Assembly: GCA_028277745.1 (NCBI GenBank)
Contig: JANQFR010000072.1
Location: 83,944 to 147,943, forward strand
From: Phycisphaeraceae bacterium
Lineage (GTDB): Bacteria > Planctomycetota > Phycisphaerae > Phycisphaerales > Phycisphaeraceae
DNA: 64,000 nucleotides
Direction: 5' to 3'
The stretch's first letter is position 1. Each line of letters begins with the position of its first letter. The notes beneath the pieces were generated by a model. That model saw nothing but the letters and a program-made list of their open reading frames with translations. It searched no databases and had not been told where the DNA came from. A program made the translations under genes and the position numbers. Shown here in pieces: positions 51,701 to 61,025 of the stretch.

Positions 51701-52680
51701 GCCGTTCCCTCCCAATCGAAGACCGCGCCCAGGATCGACGGGTCACGCCGGGCCATCGCCCGATAGATCTCCGGCGCCTCGTCAATCGAAACAAGGTGCG
51801 TCACCAGCGGCCGCAACGACAGCCGGCCGTGGTGGAGCAGTTCCAGGCACGCGCGGGTGTCGCCGATCCCGCACGCGATGGCGATCTTCGGCCGCTTGAG
51901 GTGCGTTCGGAAGAAATCAAAGCTGATCGGATCGGGGTAATAACCCTGCATCAGGACCTGCCCCTCCACGCGCAACAGGTCGACCCAGGTGTCGAAGAGG
52001 TCCGCCCGGCCGGTGGTGTCGATCACGATGTCGACCCCGTTGGGCCGCAAAGACAGGACGGTTTCGAGCAGGTCCTGCTCGGCGACGTTCACCACGCGAT
52101 CGGCCGAATGCTCGGCGGAGAGCTCTAACCGGCGGGCGACGGTGTCGCAGGCGATGACCGTGGCGCCGGCGGCGCGGGCGAGTTGGGCCGCGGTCTGGCC
52201 GATCAGCCCCTGCCCAAGCACGACGGCCACGTCGCCGAGCTTGATGTCCAACATGCTCACGCCGCGGTGGGACACGGCCGCCATCGCCAGGATCGACGCG
52301 GCGACCGGGTCGATCTCACCATCCAGCACCAGCGGCGCCGGGTCGTTGTCGATCGGCGCCGTCGCGAGGCTGACGTGCCCGGCCATCCAGGTCTCGGTCC
52401 AACCCGTGGCCGGCCGGCTGCGGTGAAACAGCACCCGTTGGCCCACCTCGTAGCCCTCGACGTCGGGGCCGAGCTGTTCGATCACGCCGATGCTCTGGTA
52501 GCCGGGGATGGTCGGGAACGTCAGCTCCTCGCGGTGACCGCCCAGGGCCCACAACTCGGTGCCCTGGCTCACGCCGCTGTAGCGCGTGCGCACCAGCATC
52601 TCGCCGGCCTCGGGCGGCTCGGGCGTGTAATCCATCAACTCGACGCGGTTTTCTTCGGGAAACACAATGGCCGTGGGCAT
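51697..52680 (-). CDS. MDR family zinc-binding dehydrogenase
   Basis: 327 residues from the ATG at 52680; the upstream in-frame extension passes through a palindromic repeat and is unlikely. N-terminal GroES-like domain (VRTRYSGVSQGTELWALGG, then IPGYQSIGVIEQLG) and a Rossmann domain (GDVAVVLGQGLIGQTAAQLARA). It lacks the catalytic Cys/His zinc set, so it resembles the YjmD/bacteriochlorophyllide-type non-zinc group. NAD(P) use is expected. Translationally coupled to the second MDR gene. Confidence 0.85.
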   Translation of the reverse strand: MPTAIVFPEENRVELMDYTPEPPEAGEMLVRTRYSGVSQGTELWALGGHREELTFPTIPGYQSIGVIEQLGPDVEGYEVGQRVLFHRSRPATGWTETWMAGHVSLATAPIDNDPAPLVLDGEIDPVAASILAMAAVSHRGVSMLDIKLGDVAVVLGQGLIGQTAAQLARAAGATVIACDTVARRLELSAEHSADRVVNVAEQDLLETVLSLRPNGVDIVIDTTGRADLFDTWVDLLRVEGQVLMQGYYPDPISFDFFRTHLKRPKIAIACGIGDTRACLELLHHGRLSLRPLVTHLVSIDEAPEIYRAMARRDPSILGAVFDWEGTA

Positions 52681-52710
52681 GAAAAAACTCTGCGATCTAT
52701 GGGTTGTTAA

Positions 52711-52735
52711 TAGCCGGGCCGCTACGCGGCCCCGG
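52711..52735. repeat. GC palindrome between the MDR and GH2 genes (dispersed repeat)
   Basis: TAGCCGGGCCGCTACGCGGCCC forms GGGCCGC-TAC-GCGGCCC. The same 20 bases recur at 60892-60911 in an unrelated intergenic region, so this is a dispersed element. It may separate the GH2 transcript from the MDR genes. Confidence 0.7.
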
Positions 52736-52755
52736 TCGACCAAGCAACACCGGCG

Positions 52756-55700
52756 TCACCAGCGGTAATAACGGTAAGGATCGTCGCCGTGGGAAAAATC
52801 GGTGTTGTAGTCGGGGTGGTACAGCCCCGGCGCCAGGTTGTCGGGGTCGTTGAACGGACGCACCCGCAGCACCGGGCCGGTCAGCCCCCCGCCGCCGAAC
52901 GCGTCCCACACACGGATCGCCAGGCGGTTGTTCCCCCCACGCACCAGCCGGGCCGGCACGCGGTAGCGGCGGATGACGTTCCACGGGCTGGGGTGGGCGG
53001 CGTCGACCCGGCCGACTTCCTCGCCATTGAAATACGTCACGTCCAGGTCATCGATCTGACCCAGGTAGAGCTCGAGGTCTTGTCCCTCCCAATCGGCCGG
53101 CAGTTCGAACTCACGGATCAGCACCGCCTCGCCGTCGTGTTCCTTGAACGGCTCGAAGACCAGCGGCAGCCTCTCCAGGTTGATCGGCTTCGCGTCATCT
53201 TCTTCGAATCCCTGCTCCGCGTACCCCTGAGCCTCATCCGACACGCCGGGATCGGGGAGCCGTTCTTGAAACGACGGCGCGGGCGGGACGAGCCGGGTCG
53301 CCGCCGCACGCCACGGCCCGCGCAGATCGACGGCCGCCGAGTCCGCGGGGTTGGGTCGCTGTGCGGGGTCGAACAACATCACGTCGTTGCGGAAAGAGGC
53401 GCCGAGGTTTGCCAAGAGCTGCGAAAGCATCCGCGTCTGCCGCCAGCGCGTCAGGCGAAGATAGGGGTCTTGATCGACATCGAACTCTTCGGGCCCGGCC
53501 TGGCAAAACAGGACGACCCCATCGCCCACGCGCTGCCGGCCCAGCAGCCCGTCCGCGGCGATCTCGGCCTCGCCTGCACCCAATACGACTGCGTCATAGT
53601 CGGTGCGCGCGCGGAGATCGCTGATGGACAGGCCTCGGGCTTCGGGCCAGTCCGGCAAATCAACCGAACCTCCGAACCCCGAACGCGCCTCAAAACGCAC
53701 CGGTCCCCAGGCTTCCTCGGCGCCGCGGGGCAGCACGAAGACGCGTTGCCCCGATCCGGCGGCGCGGCTCATGATCGCCTCGGCATCCTGCGCCCCCCGG
53801 CCGACGATGATCAGCGGCGCATCAACCCGACCGGGTTCGTAATCCACTCCCAACAGGTTGAGCAGTCGCTCGTCGTCCTCGTCGCCGCCAATAAGGCCGG
53901 CGGCGCCGCGGGGCGAGGGTACGCGCGAGTGGACGTACTCGATCAGCCGCTGCGCGACCCGTTCCGCCGCGGGGTCCGCCTGGTAATGGTCTTCCAGGTC
54001 CAGGGTGCAAACCACCACCACGCCCCGGCCATGGTCAAGCTCCATCAACGGCGTATAGGCGAGGTCAAACTCGCATTGAAAGATCGGTCGCCAGCCGCTG
54101 CGGTGGGGCTTTTCGATCGACGTGGACGCGACGGTGTGCCGGTTGCCCCAGCGCCAGCCGGCGTAAGGCCAGCCCTTGCGGCGGTTCTCCACGTCCCGCA
54201 CCGGGTCGACCCCGCGCGCGGGCACCTGCCCGTTGTCCTTAACCGTGCCCGCCGCCAACCAGTCGTTATTAGCGATGTAATCGGGCCTGGCTTCCAGCAG
54301 CGTCGAAGAGTTGGCCCAGTTGGTGAGGTCTTCGTGATCCAACCCGCGGTTGACGGGGTGATCGGCCGCTATCGGGAAAACGCGCCGGCTCTGGTGCTTG
54401 GCCGTGCGGAAGCCCAACGACTCCCACGCGTCAGGGGCTTGAGCCATGATGACCAACCGGCCGCCGTCCTCGACGTAACGCTCGATCTGCGGGAGCCGCT
54501 CCTCCATCTGCGCCAGGCCGAGGCGGCCGATGACCAGCACCTCCGGCCGCGCCGCGCCGTCCCACGGCTCGACCTGCACGCCGAGGTCCTCCAGCATCAT
54601 CCGGGTCGCGCCCACGTCATCCAGCACCGTGACCCGGAAGCTTTCGTCTGAACCGGCCTCGGTTTCAAACACTCGGAACGCCAGAACATCGTCGTGACTA
54701 TGATCCCCGATCTCGAACCGCGCCTCGATCCGACCGTCCACCTTGTCGGCGGCGAGCGAGGACGGCGCCATGAAGGCGATCGGCAGCATCAGCGTCTCGG
54801 TCACGCCGACCCGCCCGCTGAGGGTTTGCGCATCGACGGTCTGGCCATCCACGATCGCCCGCCAGGTGACGGCGTACGGCTGAGGCCGCCGGGTGTCGTT
54901 GATCAGCACCAGTTGCTTGCGCACCTCATCGCCAGCGCGGTAGTTGCGGGTTTTGTCGGTAAAAGAAGCGGAATCGTTTTTATCGCCCGCGCCGGCGATC
55001 CAGCCGAGGGTTGAGCGGTTGTTGGCCGCCAGGGTTTCGCCCGACGCGGTGCGCAGGGACGGGTCGAGCCAGTCCCACATACGCGTCATGAATTGCGGGT
55101 GATACACGCCGCGTCGCCCCGGTCGGAACGCCGGCATCCGGGTGTGGGGTTTGGTGTCCTGCGACACATGCCAGCCCGCCGCGTTCTCCCAGGGGATCAT
55201 CCCGCCGGGGGCGCCCCAGGTCCGCCAGCTGCGCCAGGTGTTGGCGACGAACAGGCTCAGCAGCGCCTGGCTGTTGGGTTCGTGCGTGACCGCGCCGTGC
55301 CGCCAGTCGCGGTAGACGTTGTTGCCGCGGTGGAAACTGCGGATCAGCTTGCGGTAACGCGGGGTTTCGAGGAGGTAGGCGTCCGGCCCGAGATAGATCG
55401 CGCTGTATTCGGTGACCAGCGGCTCGGAGTGGATCGCACCTTGGCCGCTTGAGCCCCACCCGCCGCCGTTGCGGCCACGCATGAACGAGCAGTTCAGCGG
55501 CACGCCGAACTCCACCGGCAGGAACGGCCGGTCGCCGTTGACCACGTAATCCGACAGCCACTCCTCGCGCTCCTGCAGCGGGTGGAAATTGAGATACATG
55601 TTGACGGTGTGGGCATCGCCGACGATGCCGCCGTGGTGGGACATGATCGGCCGGGTCGGGTCGAGTTCGCGCAGCGCCTCGAAGAACGCCAGGCCGTGGC

Positions 55701-57657
55701 GGACCCTGTTCTCGAGCTGCCCCGGCGCATACACCTCGGTCGCGTCGCGGCCGATCCATCGCGGGTTCTGATCCTGCGAGAAGGCGTAGAAGTTCGGGCT
55801 GCTCACCCACATCACGATCGAGGGGTGATGGCCCAACTGCTCGATCAGCCGGCGCGCCCGCCCCTGAAACTCGTCACGGACCGCGGGGTCGGACGGGTAA
55901 CGCTTCCGGAGAAGGTACGGCTTGGTGTCGGGCAACCGGGCGATCAACAGGAACCCCAGGCGGTCGGCCGCCTCGGCCATCCACGCCTCGGGCAGCGGCC
56001 GGCCGCGCTCCGCCGGGTCGGTCGGCCAGTGCTCCAGCGTGTTGTACCCCGACGCCTTGGCGTTGCGCAGCACGTGCTCCATCATGTCGGGGTTGTCGGC
56101 GAAATTGCGCGTGTCGTCCTGCATCGGGCGCAGCCGGATCACCTGGCCGTTGAGCACGAAGTCGCGGCCGTCGATCCAGAACTCGCGGAAGCCGAAACCC
56201 AGGGACGTCGAGTCCGCCAGGGTCAAGCCGTCGCGGCCCTCGATGCTCAGGTCCAACGTGTAAAGGTGCGGGTCGTCGACCTCCCACAAGCGGGGGGCGG
56301 GCCAGTCGAAAGACACGTTCACGGTCTGCGTGTCTGCGGGTTGCAAACGCACCTTCCGCGTGAAGGTGCACTCGACCGATCCATCGGTCCCCAGGACGCG
56401 CGCCGTCACCTCGGCCGGCCCGCCGCGCTTTACGTCTTTGAGCCGCAACGCCAGGTTCAGTTGCTTTTCCCGAACCGACGTAGCGATCCCGACATGGTCG
56501 AGGCGGGGCCCCATCGGGCGGCCCACCAGCATCACGTCGCCGATGATGCCGCGCGTCGCGAGCCGGGCCTTGACCTTCACCGGATCGTTGGCGTCTCGGA
56601 AGCGGATCACCTCCCCCTCGTTGCCGGCCGCCAGCACGAGGATCTGCAGATTGTGTTCCCCGCCGGGCTCCACCAGCCCGGTCAGGTCCACCTCACCGCC
56701 GGGCCAGGACGTCTCGCCGGCGGGTTGGCCGTCCACGAACACCTGCGCATCGGTGCTGACGCGCTTCAGGTCGAGCACCACCGCTCGGCCTTCCCAACTC
56801 TCGGGGATGCGCAGCGGGCGCTCATACCACGCGGCCGTGGTCCGCCGGCCGTTGAAGGACGACCACGCCGGGGCGGCCCCAGTCACGCGCACGGCCGTGG
56901 TCGTCTTGTTGGATGACGGCTCGATCCACGAGCCCGGCACGCCGATCAGCCCCCAGCCCCGGGAAGGCGGCGGCGCGGCGCTGTTGGTCGGCATAAAACG
57001 CCACAACCCGTTAAGGCAGACCTCATCGCGGTGCGGCCCGCGGCGCTCGATCGGCTCCTGATGCCAGGTGATCGGCCAGTCCGCCGGGGGCGTGGCGTGG
57101 GTGGGCTCGATGAGCTCCCCCTCCTCCGACGCCGGCTCCACGACGATGTCGTCGAACTCCGCCACCCCCGTCGCGTGATACAACCCCAGACGCACCCCCA
57201 TCCGCGTGGCGCCGGCCGGCACGTCGGCGGTCACCTCGACCAGCGTCCAATCACAGTCTTCAGTGACCCGTGGCGTCGGGCCGTAGCCGCCCACCGCCTT
57301 CTTGTTGTCGTCTGTGAACCGGAAGATCACGTTGGCGGTCTGCCAGTTCTTCCCGCCCGGTTGGAGGTCCGTCGCCCGGATCCGCGCCGCCACCCGCAGG
57401 CGGTCGACCCCTTCCGGAAGCCGGACGTTCTGCACCACCGTCACGACGGCCTCGGGGTCGTCGTTGCGGAGTTTGACCCAGGCGTTTTCCCCCTCCCGGA
57501 CCACTTCGTATTCGCAATCGACCGGGTGCCAGTCGGCGGCTTTCATCCGGGCGTCGACCCGGGAGAAATCGCCGTTGCTCACCAATGACCCGGCCGACGC
57601 GGCCAAAGCGCACAACCACAGTGGGGCCAGGCACAAGGGCCATTGTTTGTAAGACAT
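52756..57657 (-). CDS. Giant secreted GH2-type protein, likely lacking the standard acid/base residue
   Basis: 1633 residues from the ATG at 57657 (GTG at 57678 is the alternative). Signal peptide (WPLCLAPLWLCALAASAG), CBM4/9-like jelly roll (25-175), GH2 sugar-binding domain (200-380), Ig-like domain (385-490), TIM barrel (500-950), a long region with glutamine-amidotransferase-like folds (1030-1400) and a terminal beta-sandwich (1500-1620). In place of the GH2 acid/base motif (GNE) the sequence is MWVSSPNF, with Asn622 where Glu is expected; the nucleophile-like Glu716 is kept (PVEFGVP). It may use another acid or be a binding protein. Confidence 0.85.
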   Translation of the reverse strand: MSYKQWPLCLAPLWLCALAASAGSLVSNGDFSRVDARMKAADWHPVDCEYEVVREGENAWVKLRNDDPEAVVTVVQNVRLPEGVDRLRVAARIRATDLQPGGKNWQTANVIFRFTDDNKKAVGGYGPTPRVTEDCDWTLVEVTADVPAGATRMGVRLGLYHATGVAEFDDIVVEPASEEGELIEPTHATPPADWPITWHQEPIERRGPHRDEVCLNGLWRFMPTNSAAPPPSRGWGLIGVPGSWIEPSSNKTTTAVRVTGAAPAWSSFNGRRTTAAWYERPLRIPESWEGRAVVLDLKRVSTDAQVFVDGQPAGETSWPGGEVDLTGLVEPGGEHNLQILVLAAGNEGEVIRFRDANDPVKVKARLATRGIIGDVMLVGRPMGPRLDHVGIATSVREKQLNLALRLKDVKRGGPAEVTARVLGTDGSVECTFTRKVRLQPADTQTVNVSFDWPAPRLWEVDDPHLYTLDLSIEGRDGLTLADSTSLGFGFREFWIDGRDFVLNGQVIRLRPMQDDTRNFADNPDMMEHVLRNAKASGYNTLEHWPTDPAERGRPLPEAWMAEAADRLGFLLIARLPDTKPYLLRKRYPSDPAVRDEFQGRARRLIEQLGHHPSIVMWVSSPNFYAFSQDQNPRWIGRDATEVYAPGQLENRVRHGLAFFEALRELDPTRPIMSHHGGIVGDAHTVNMYLNFHPLQEREEWLSDYVVNGDRPFLPVEFGVPLNCSFMRGRNGGGWGSSGQGAIHSEPLVTEYSAIYLGPDAYLLETPRYRKLIRSFHRGNNVYRDWRHGAVTHEPNSQALLSLFVANTWRSWRTWGAPGGMIPWENAAGWHVSQDTKPHTRMPAFRPGRRGVYHPQFMTRMWDWLDPSLRTASGETLAANNRSTLGWIAGAGDKNDSASFTDKTRNYRAGDEVRKQLVLINDTRRPQPYAVTWRAIVDGQTVDAQTLSGRVGVTETLMLPIAFMAPSSLAADKVDGRIEARFEIGDHSHDDVLAFRVFETEAGSDESFRVTVLDDVGATRMMLEDLGVQVEPWDGAARPEVLVIGRLGLAQMEERLPQIERYVEDGGRLVIMAQAPDAWESLGFRTAKHQSRRVFPIAADHPVNRGLDHEDLTNWANSSTLLEARPDYIANNDWLAAGTVKDNGQVPARGVDPVRDVENRRKGWPYAGWRWGNRHTVASTSIEKPHRSGWRPIFQCEFDLAYTPLMELDHGRGVVVVCTLDLEDHYQADPAAERVAQRLIEYVHSRVPSPRGAAGLIGGDEDDERLLNLLGVDYEPGRVDAPLIIVGRGAQDAEAIMSRAAGSGQRVFVLPRGAEEAWGPVRFEARSGFGGSVDLPDWPEARGLSISDLRARTDYDAVVLGAGEAEIAADGLLGRQRVGDGVVLFCQAGPEEFDVDQDPYLRLTRWRQTRMLSQLLANLGASFRNDVMLFDPAQRPNPADSAAVDLRGPWRAAATRLVPPAPSFQERLPDPGVSDEAQGYAEQGFEEDDAKPINLERLPLVFEPFKEHDGEAVLIREFELPADWEGQDLELYLGQIDDLDVTYFNGEEVGRVDAAHPSPWNVIRRYRVPARLVRGGNNRLAIRVWDAFGGGGLTGPVLRVRPFNDPDNLAPGLYHPDYNTDFSHGDDPYRYYRW

Positions 57658-57700
57658 GCTGGTGTGCCTCTCAGTCACCGATCAAGGAGAAAAACGGGGT

Positions 57701-58564
57701 TCAACCGTCGCGGCGGACATTCCGGGTCAAGATGTCGCCGGGGCTGCGCGGCTCGACACGGCCGTCGAGGAACAGGAAGTTGGCGATGAATTTCCCGCCG
57801 ACGTCGCCCTGGGTCGCGCCGCCTTCCTCCGAGCTGTTCTCGCGCCATCGGATGTTCGCCCACCCGTTCGTCGGGCCCGCGGCGAGGCCGGGTATCCGCA
57901 CATCGCTGTTAGGGCCGGCGAGGATCGGATCATTGATCACCGGGTTCGATGGATTAAAGGGCGTGCTCTCTGCTGGGTTGACGCCCGTGCCGCTGTAGTC
58001 GATGCCCCACAGCGCCGCGGACGCGTCGCCGTACGACCCGACGTGCGAGGAGTCGGAGGCCTGGCCCGCGTCCGCGGCGGCGATGATCTCGGAGAGCCGT
58101 TTCATCTGCGCGAGCCGGATCAGGGCCTTCTGCTTGTTCGCGCCGGTACGGTTCGGCGCCACCGCGGGGTTGGGGGCGTAGGTGACGCTGCCCGCTTCGA
58201 TCACCGCGTTGGGGCAACGCGTGGCCAGCTCGAAATCGTCGATCGAGCCGTCGGCGCGCTGCTCTGCACGATTGTTCTGCGCGCCCGAGTAGTAGTTATT
58301 GAGGTTGTTGAACCAGTAAAAAACCTCAAACGGCCCGTTCTCTTCCATGATGGCGGCGGGCAACTGGTCCTGGTGGTCGGTCGCGTAGCCATGGACCGCC
58401 AACCCCATGCTCCTGAGATTCGCCATGCACTGCATGCTCCGCGCCGTCTTGCGGGCGGCGCTGAGGGCCGGCAGCAACACCGCGATCAACAGTCCAATGA
58501 TCGAGATCACCACAAGTAATTCAATGAGGGTGAACCCAGATAAAGAACGTTTTCGACCTTGCAT
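57701..58564 (-). CDS. Pseudopilin-like protein with prepilin motif (locus C)
   Basis: 287 residues from the ATG at 58564, with AAAGG 8 bases upstream. Leader [10 protein letters not shown] then [24 protein letters not shown], cut after Gly10. The soluble domain ends with a strand [10 protein letters not shown], the usual ending of this DUF1559-like group, with Asn in place of His in H-x9-DG. It precedes the GH2 gene by 43 bases and is divergent from a LacI gene, so it is probably the first gene of the locus C operon. A good sigma-70 promoter lies upstream. Confidence 0.88.
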   Translation of the reverse strand: MQGRKRSLSGFTLIELLVVISIIGLLIAVLLPALSAARKTARSMQCMANLRSMGLAVHGYATDHQDQLPAAIMEENGPFEVFYWFNNLNNYYSGAQNNRAEQRADGSIDDFELATRCPNAVIEAGSVTYAPNPAVAPNRTGANKQKALIRLAQMKRLSEIIAAADAGQASDSSHVGSYGDASAALWGIDYSGTGVNPAESTPFNPSNPVINDPILAGPNSDVRIPGLAAGPTNGWANIRWRENSSEEGGATQGDVGGKFIANFLFLDGRVEPRSPGDILTRNVRRDG

Positions 58565-58650
58565 AGCCACGCCTTTCATACGAGAGGAGAGCGGAGGCCA
58601 AGACACGCCGGGTAAAGCACGGCTCAGAGACGCCAGATCAAGAATACGAT

Positions 58651-58679
58651 ATGATAAAACCATTTGCCAATCCGGTCAA
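58651..58679 (-). promoter_or_regulatory. Sigma-70 promoter for the locus C pseudopilin operon
   Basis: On the minus strand TTGACC (58674-58679) is followed after 17 bases by TATCAT (58651-58656). Transcription would start near 58644, giving a leader of about 80 bases. Confidence 0.65.
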
Positions 58680-58831
58680 GGGGGTTTCTGATACGCCGTG
58701 CCGGCTGGCGAGAGATTTCCAATATCGATGTAAGTACGTATTTTGAATGAAATTAGTGATTCTTCTTCCGCCCCTTCTTGCTTCAGCGCCGTCGCCCATC
58801 CCGAATCTGAGAATTTGGCCCCGGCAAGTGA

Positions 58832-58859
58832 TTGACAAAAGCATTTATCATTGTACCAT
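58832..58859 (+). promoter_or_regulatory. Sigma-70 promoter for the locus C LacI gene
   Basis: TTGACA (58832-58837) is followed after 16 bases by TACCAT (58854-58859). The predicted start near 58866 lies 44 bases before the TTG start codon, which agrees with the shorter reading of the gene. Confidence 0.6.
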
Positions 58860-58909
58860 CAGTTTGCTGTGCCTGTGTCTCAGTACGCCCTCGGCGGAAA
58901 TCTTGCGTC

Positions 58910-59923
58910 TTGACCATCACCCTGTCCCAAGTCGCCAAAGCCTCCGGGTACTCGCTGCCCACGGTGAGCCAGATCCTTAACTCCAAGGGGCGCTTCCCGA
59001 AGCAGACCCGGGACCTGGTGCTCAAAAAGGCGCGCGAGCTGGGCTACCGCCCCAACGCGCTGGCCCAGGCTATCCGGCATCAGCGGTTCGATTGCGTGAC
59101 CCTGCTGATGAGCACCCAGAACCGCCCGTACTACCACACCGGCATCATCGACGGCGTGCATGACCGCCTCGCCCAGGACAACGTCAGCCTCGAGATCGCC
59201 CGCCTGCCTGATGAGAAGCTGACCGACGAGGGGTTCGTTCCGCGCATCCTCCAGGTCCTGCGGTCCGACGGGCTGCTGATCGAATACAACCACCGCATCC
59301 CTGAGCGGATGATCGAGCTGATTGAGAACCACCACCTGCCCTCGGTCTGGATGAACTCGAAGCAGTCGGCCAATTGCGTCCGCGTCGATGACATTCAGCT
59401 CGCCCGCACGGCGACCGAGCACCTGTTGGGGCTGGGCCACCAACGCATCGCGTACCTGTCGTTCGCTCCGTCGAGCCACTACAGCCGGCCCGAACGTGAG
59501 CAGGGCTATTGCAACGCCATGGCCGACGCCGGGTTGTCGGCGGTGGTGCGTGCGGCCGGGCAACGGGTCGCCAGCCCGGAAGACCGGGAGGCGGCCTACC
59601 GCTCGGTCCTCGAGGACGCTGCGCGGCCGACCGCCGTGGTGACCTACTCGGCCAACGAGGCCTGCGGCCTGATCTACCGCGCGGCGTTGAAAGGCGTGCG
59701 TATCCCCGAAGACCTGTCGGTCATCGCGTTCGAAGATTCCGTCCGGGGCAAGGTGACGATGGACATCGCCCTGACGATGGTCACGGTGCCCCTCCTGGAA
59801 ATGGCCCGGGCCGCGACGGACATGATGCTCCGCCGGATCGCCGACCCGCTCCCAAGCCTCCCGGTCGAGCGGATCCCCGGCGAGTTGAACATCCAGGCCA
59901 CCACGGCGCCGCCCGGGGCGTGA
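58910..59923 (+). CDS. LacI family transcriptional regulator (locus C)
   Basis: 337 residues from TTG at 58910: this places TITLSQVAKASGYSLPTVSQILN at the N-terminus, as in LacI proteins, and downstream of the promoter; an in-frame TTG at 58832 would lie inside the promoter. Hinge NALAQAIRHQRF, then a sugar-sensor domain. Divergent from the pseudopilin-GH2 operon and 72 bases ahead of a PEP-CTERM gene, so it probably regulates both. Its sensor domain resembles that of the locus B LacI (both have RILQVLRSDGLLIEYN-like stretches). Confidence 0.9.
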   Translation: MTITLSQVAKASGYSLPTVSQILNSKGRFPKQTRDLVLKKARELGYRPNALAQAIRHQRFDCVTLLMSTQNRPYYHTGIIDGVHDRLAQDNVSLEIARLPDEKLTDEGFVPRILQVLRSDGLLIEYNHRIPERMIELIENHHLPSVWMNSKQSANCVRVDDIQLARTATEHLLGLGHQRIAYLSFAPSSHYSRPEREQGYCNAMADAGLSAVVRAAGQRVASPEDREAAYRSVLEDAARPTAVVTYSANEACGLIYRAALKGVRIPEDLSVIAFEDSVRGKVTMDIALTMVTVPLLEMARAATDMMLRRIADPLPSLPVERIPGELNIQATTAPPGA

Positions 59924-59939
59924 TTTTTTATTTGACTGG

Positions 59940-59959
59940 TCGCCAAAAGGTTTTGGCGA
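59940..59959. promoter_or_regulatory. Palindrome between the LacI and PEP-CTERM genes
   Basis: TCGCCAAAA-GG-TTTTGGCGA is a perfect 9-bp inverted repeat around two bases. It lies 37 bases before the PEP-CTERM ATG. It could be an operator or a weak terminator; no T-run follows. Confidence 0.5.
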
Positions 59960-59995
59960 AATCGTGTTTCCCGTCTTTATAAGGAGGTCTTTGCG

Positions 59996-60808
59996 ATGAA
60001 TCGATTTGGCTATTCTTTGGGGGTCATCACGGCGGCGGTCGGCCTGGGGATCGCTTCAGGGCCCGCCCAGGCGTCGCTCATCAATCTCGATATCAACGGG
60101 CGCAGCGGCGGGAACCCGTCCCCGGCGAACTACTCGTACGACGGACCCGGCGTCCTGCAGCCCGCCGTGACCGGCTCGTGGAATGTGGTCGATTACACCG
60201 GCGTCAACGGCAGCCCGTCTTTCGCCAACCTGGCCGAATCGGACGGCACGGCCTCCACCGTGTCGGTCGACCTCACCTACGTCAAGAACGGCAACAATGT
60301 GTACAGCCCCAATATCACCCCGGGCGTCCCGCGGTTCGGCGGGGCGTTGATGCGCGACGGCGTGTTCATGTCGTACACCGACAGTTTCCTGCCTCCCGGG
60401 CAGACCTATGACGTCTCGACCATCACCCTCTCCAACCTCGACGACATGACGGGCTATGTCGGGGGCTTGACCACGTTCAACCTCGTGCTCTACGCCAATG
60501 GCGTGGGCGGCGCCGCGGAGGACGCCCAGTTCACCATCGACGGGGTGACCAAGACGATCGCCAGCGACGCGTTCGACCAGACGCAGTTCGTCGAAGGGGT
60601 GGACTACGTGATCTTCACCGGCCTGACCGCGGTCAACGGCTCCATCAACATCACGTGGGAGCACCTTGGCGGCAACAACGGCGGAACCAACGCGACCGCG
60701 TTCAACGGCCTGCAGATCGAGGCCGTCACCGTGCCCGAGCCAGGGTCGCTCCTCCTGGGCGCGCTGGCCGCCCTCGTCCTGGCGTCGCCGCTCCGTCGTT
60801 CGGCGTGA
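59996..60808 (+). CDS. PEP-CTERM secreted protein (locus C)
   Basis: 270 residues. The start is firm: AAGGAGGT 6 bases before the ATG. Signal peptide (LGVITAAVGLGIASGPAQA), then SLINLDINGRSGGNPSPANYSYDGPG. The chain is rich in Gly, Asn, Thr, with beta-sandwich-like strands, and ends VPEPGSLLLGALAALVLASPLRR, a PEP-CTERM signal. Probably sorted to the cell surface by an exosortase encoded elsewhere. Its position beside a LacI gene parallels the PEP-CTERM/LacI pair of locus A. Confidence 0.87.
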   Translation: MNRFGYSLGVITAAVGLGIASGPAQASLINLDINGRSGGNPSPANYSYDGPGVLQPAVTGSWNVVDYTGVNGSPSFANLAESDGTASTVSVDLTYVKNGNNVYSPNITPGVPRFGGALMRDGVFMSYTDSFLPPGQTYDVSTITLSNLDDMTGYVGGLTTFNLVLYANGVGGAAEDAQFTIDGVTKTIASDAFDQTQFVEGVDYVIFTGLTAVNGSINITWEHLGGNNGGTNATAFNGLQIEAVTVPEPGSLLLGALAALVLASPLRRSA

Positions 60809-60864
60809 GATCGCGCGGGGCAGGCCCCACCGCTGGAGCGCGTCCGCTTCATCTTTATCGTCTC

Positions 60865-60879
60865 CCGCTCATGGAGCGG
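60865..60879 (+). terminator. Hairpin after the PEP-CTERM gene
   Basis: CCGCTC-ATG-GAGCGG is a perfect 6-bp stem 57 bases after the stop. No T-run follows, so factor-independent termination is uncertain. Confidence 0.4.
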
Positions 60880-60890
60880 CGGAGATTGGC

Positions 60891-60943
60891 TTAGCCGGGC
60901 CGCTACGCGGCCCTGGACCAGGCGGGCGTAGCCCGCCGGCTAA
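60891..60943. repeat. Composite palindromic element
   Basis: TTAGCCGG (60891-60898) and CCGGCTAA (60936-60943) flank two inner hairpins, GGCCGC-TAC-GCGGCC and GGCGGGC-GTA-GCCCGCC. The left half also occurs at 52711-52735. The form resembles a small cruciform or a REP pair. It lies in the 217-base gap between the PEP-CTERM and DUF5996 genes. Confidence 0.7.
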
Positions 60944-61025
60944 GGCGGGAAAGCGATCGATTGAGGGTTGTCTGCTGACACTTGCTTGCCGTTCGCTCTT
61001 GGCTCGGTACCCTGATACGCAAACC

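Noticed and set aside
52789..54651. 620-codon plus-strand open frame opposite the GH2 gene
   Set aside because: No recognisable domain, no ribosome site; antisense shadow.
60666..61025. N-terminal extension of the DUF5996 frame
   Set aside because: It overlaps the end of the PEP-CTERM gene in another frame and crosses a palindromic repeat; DUF5996 similarity begins at 61026.
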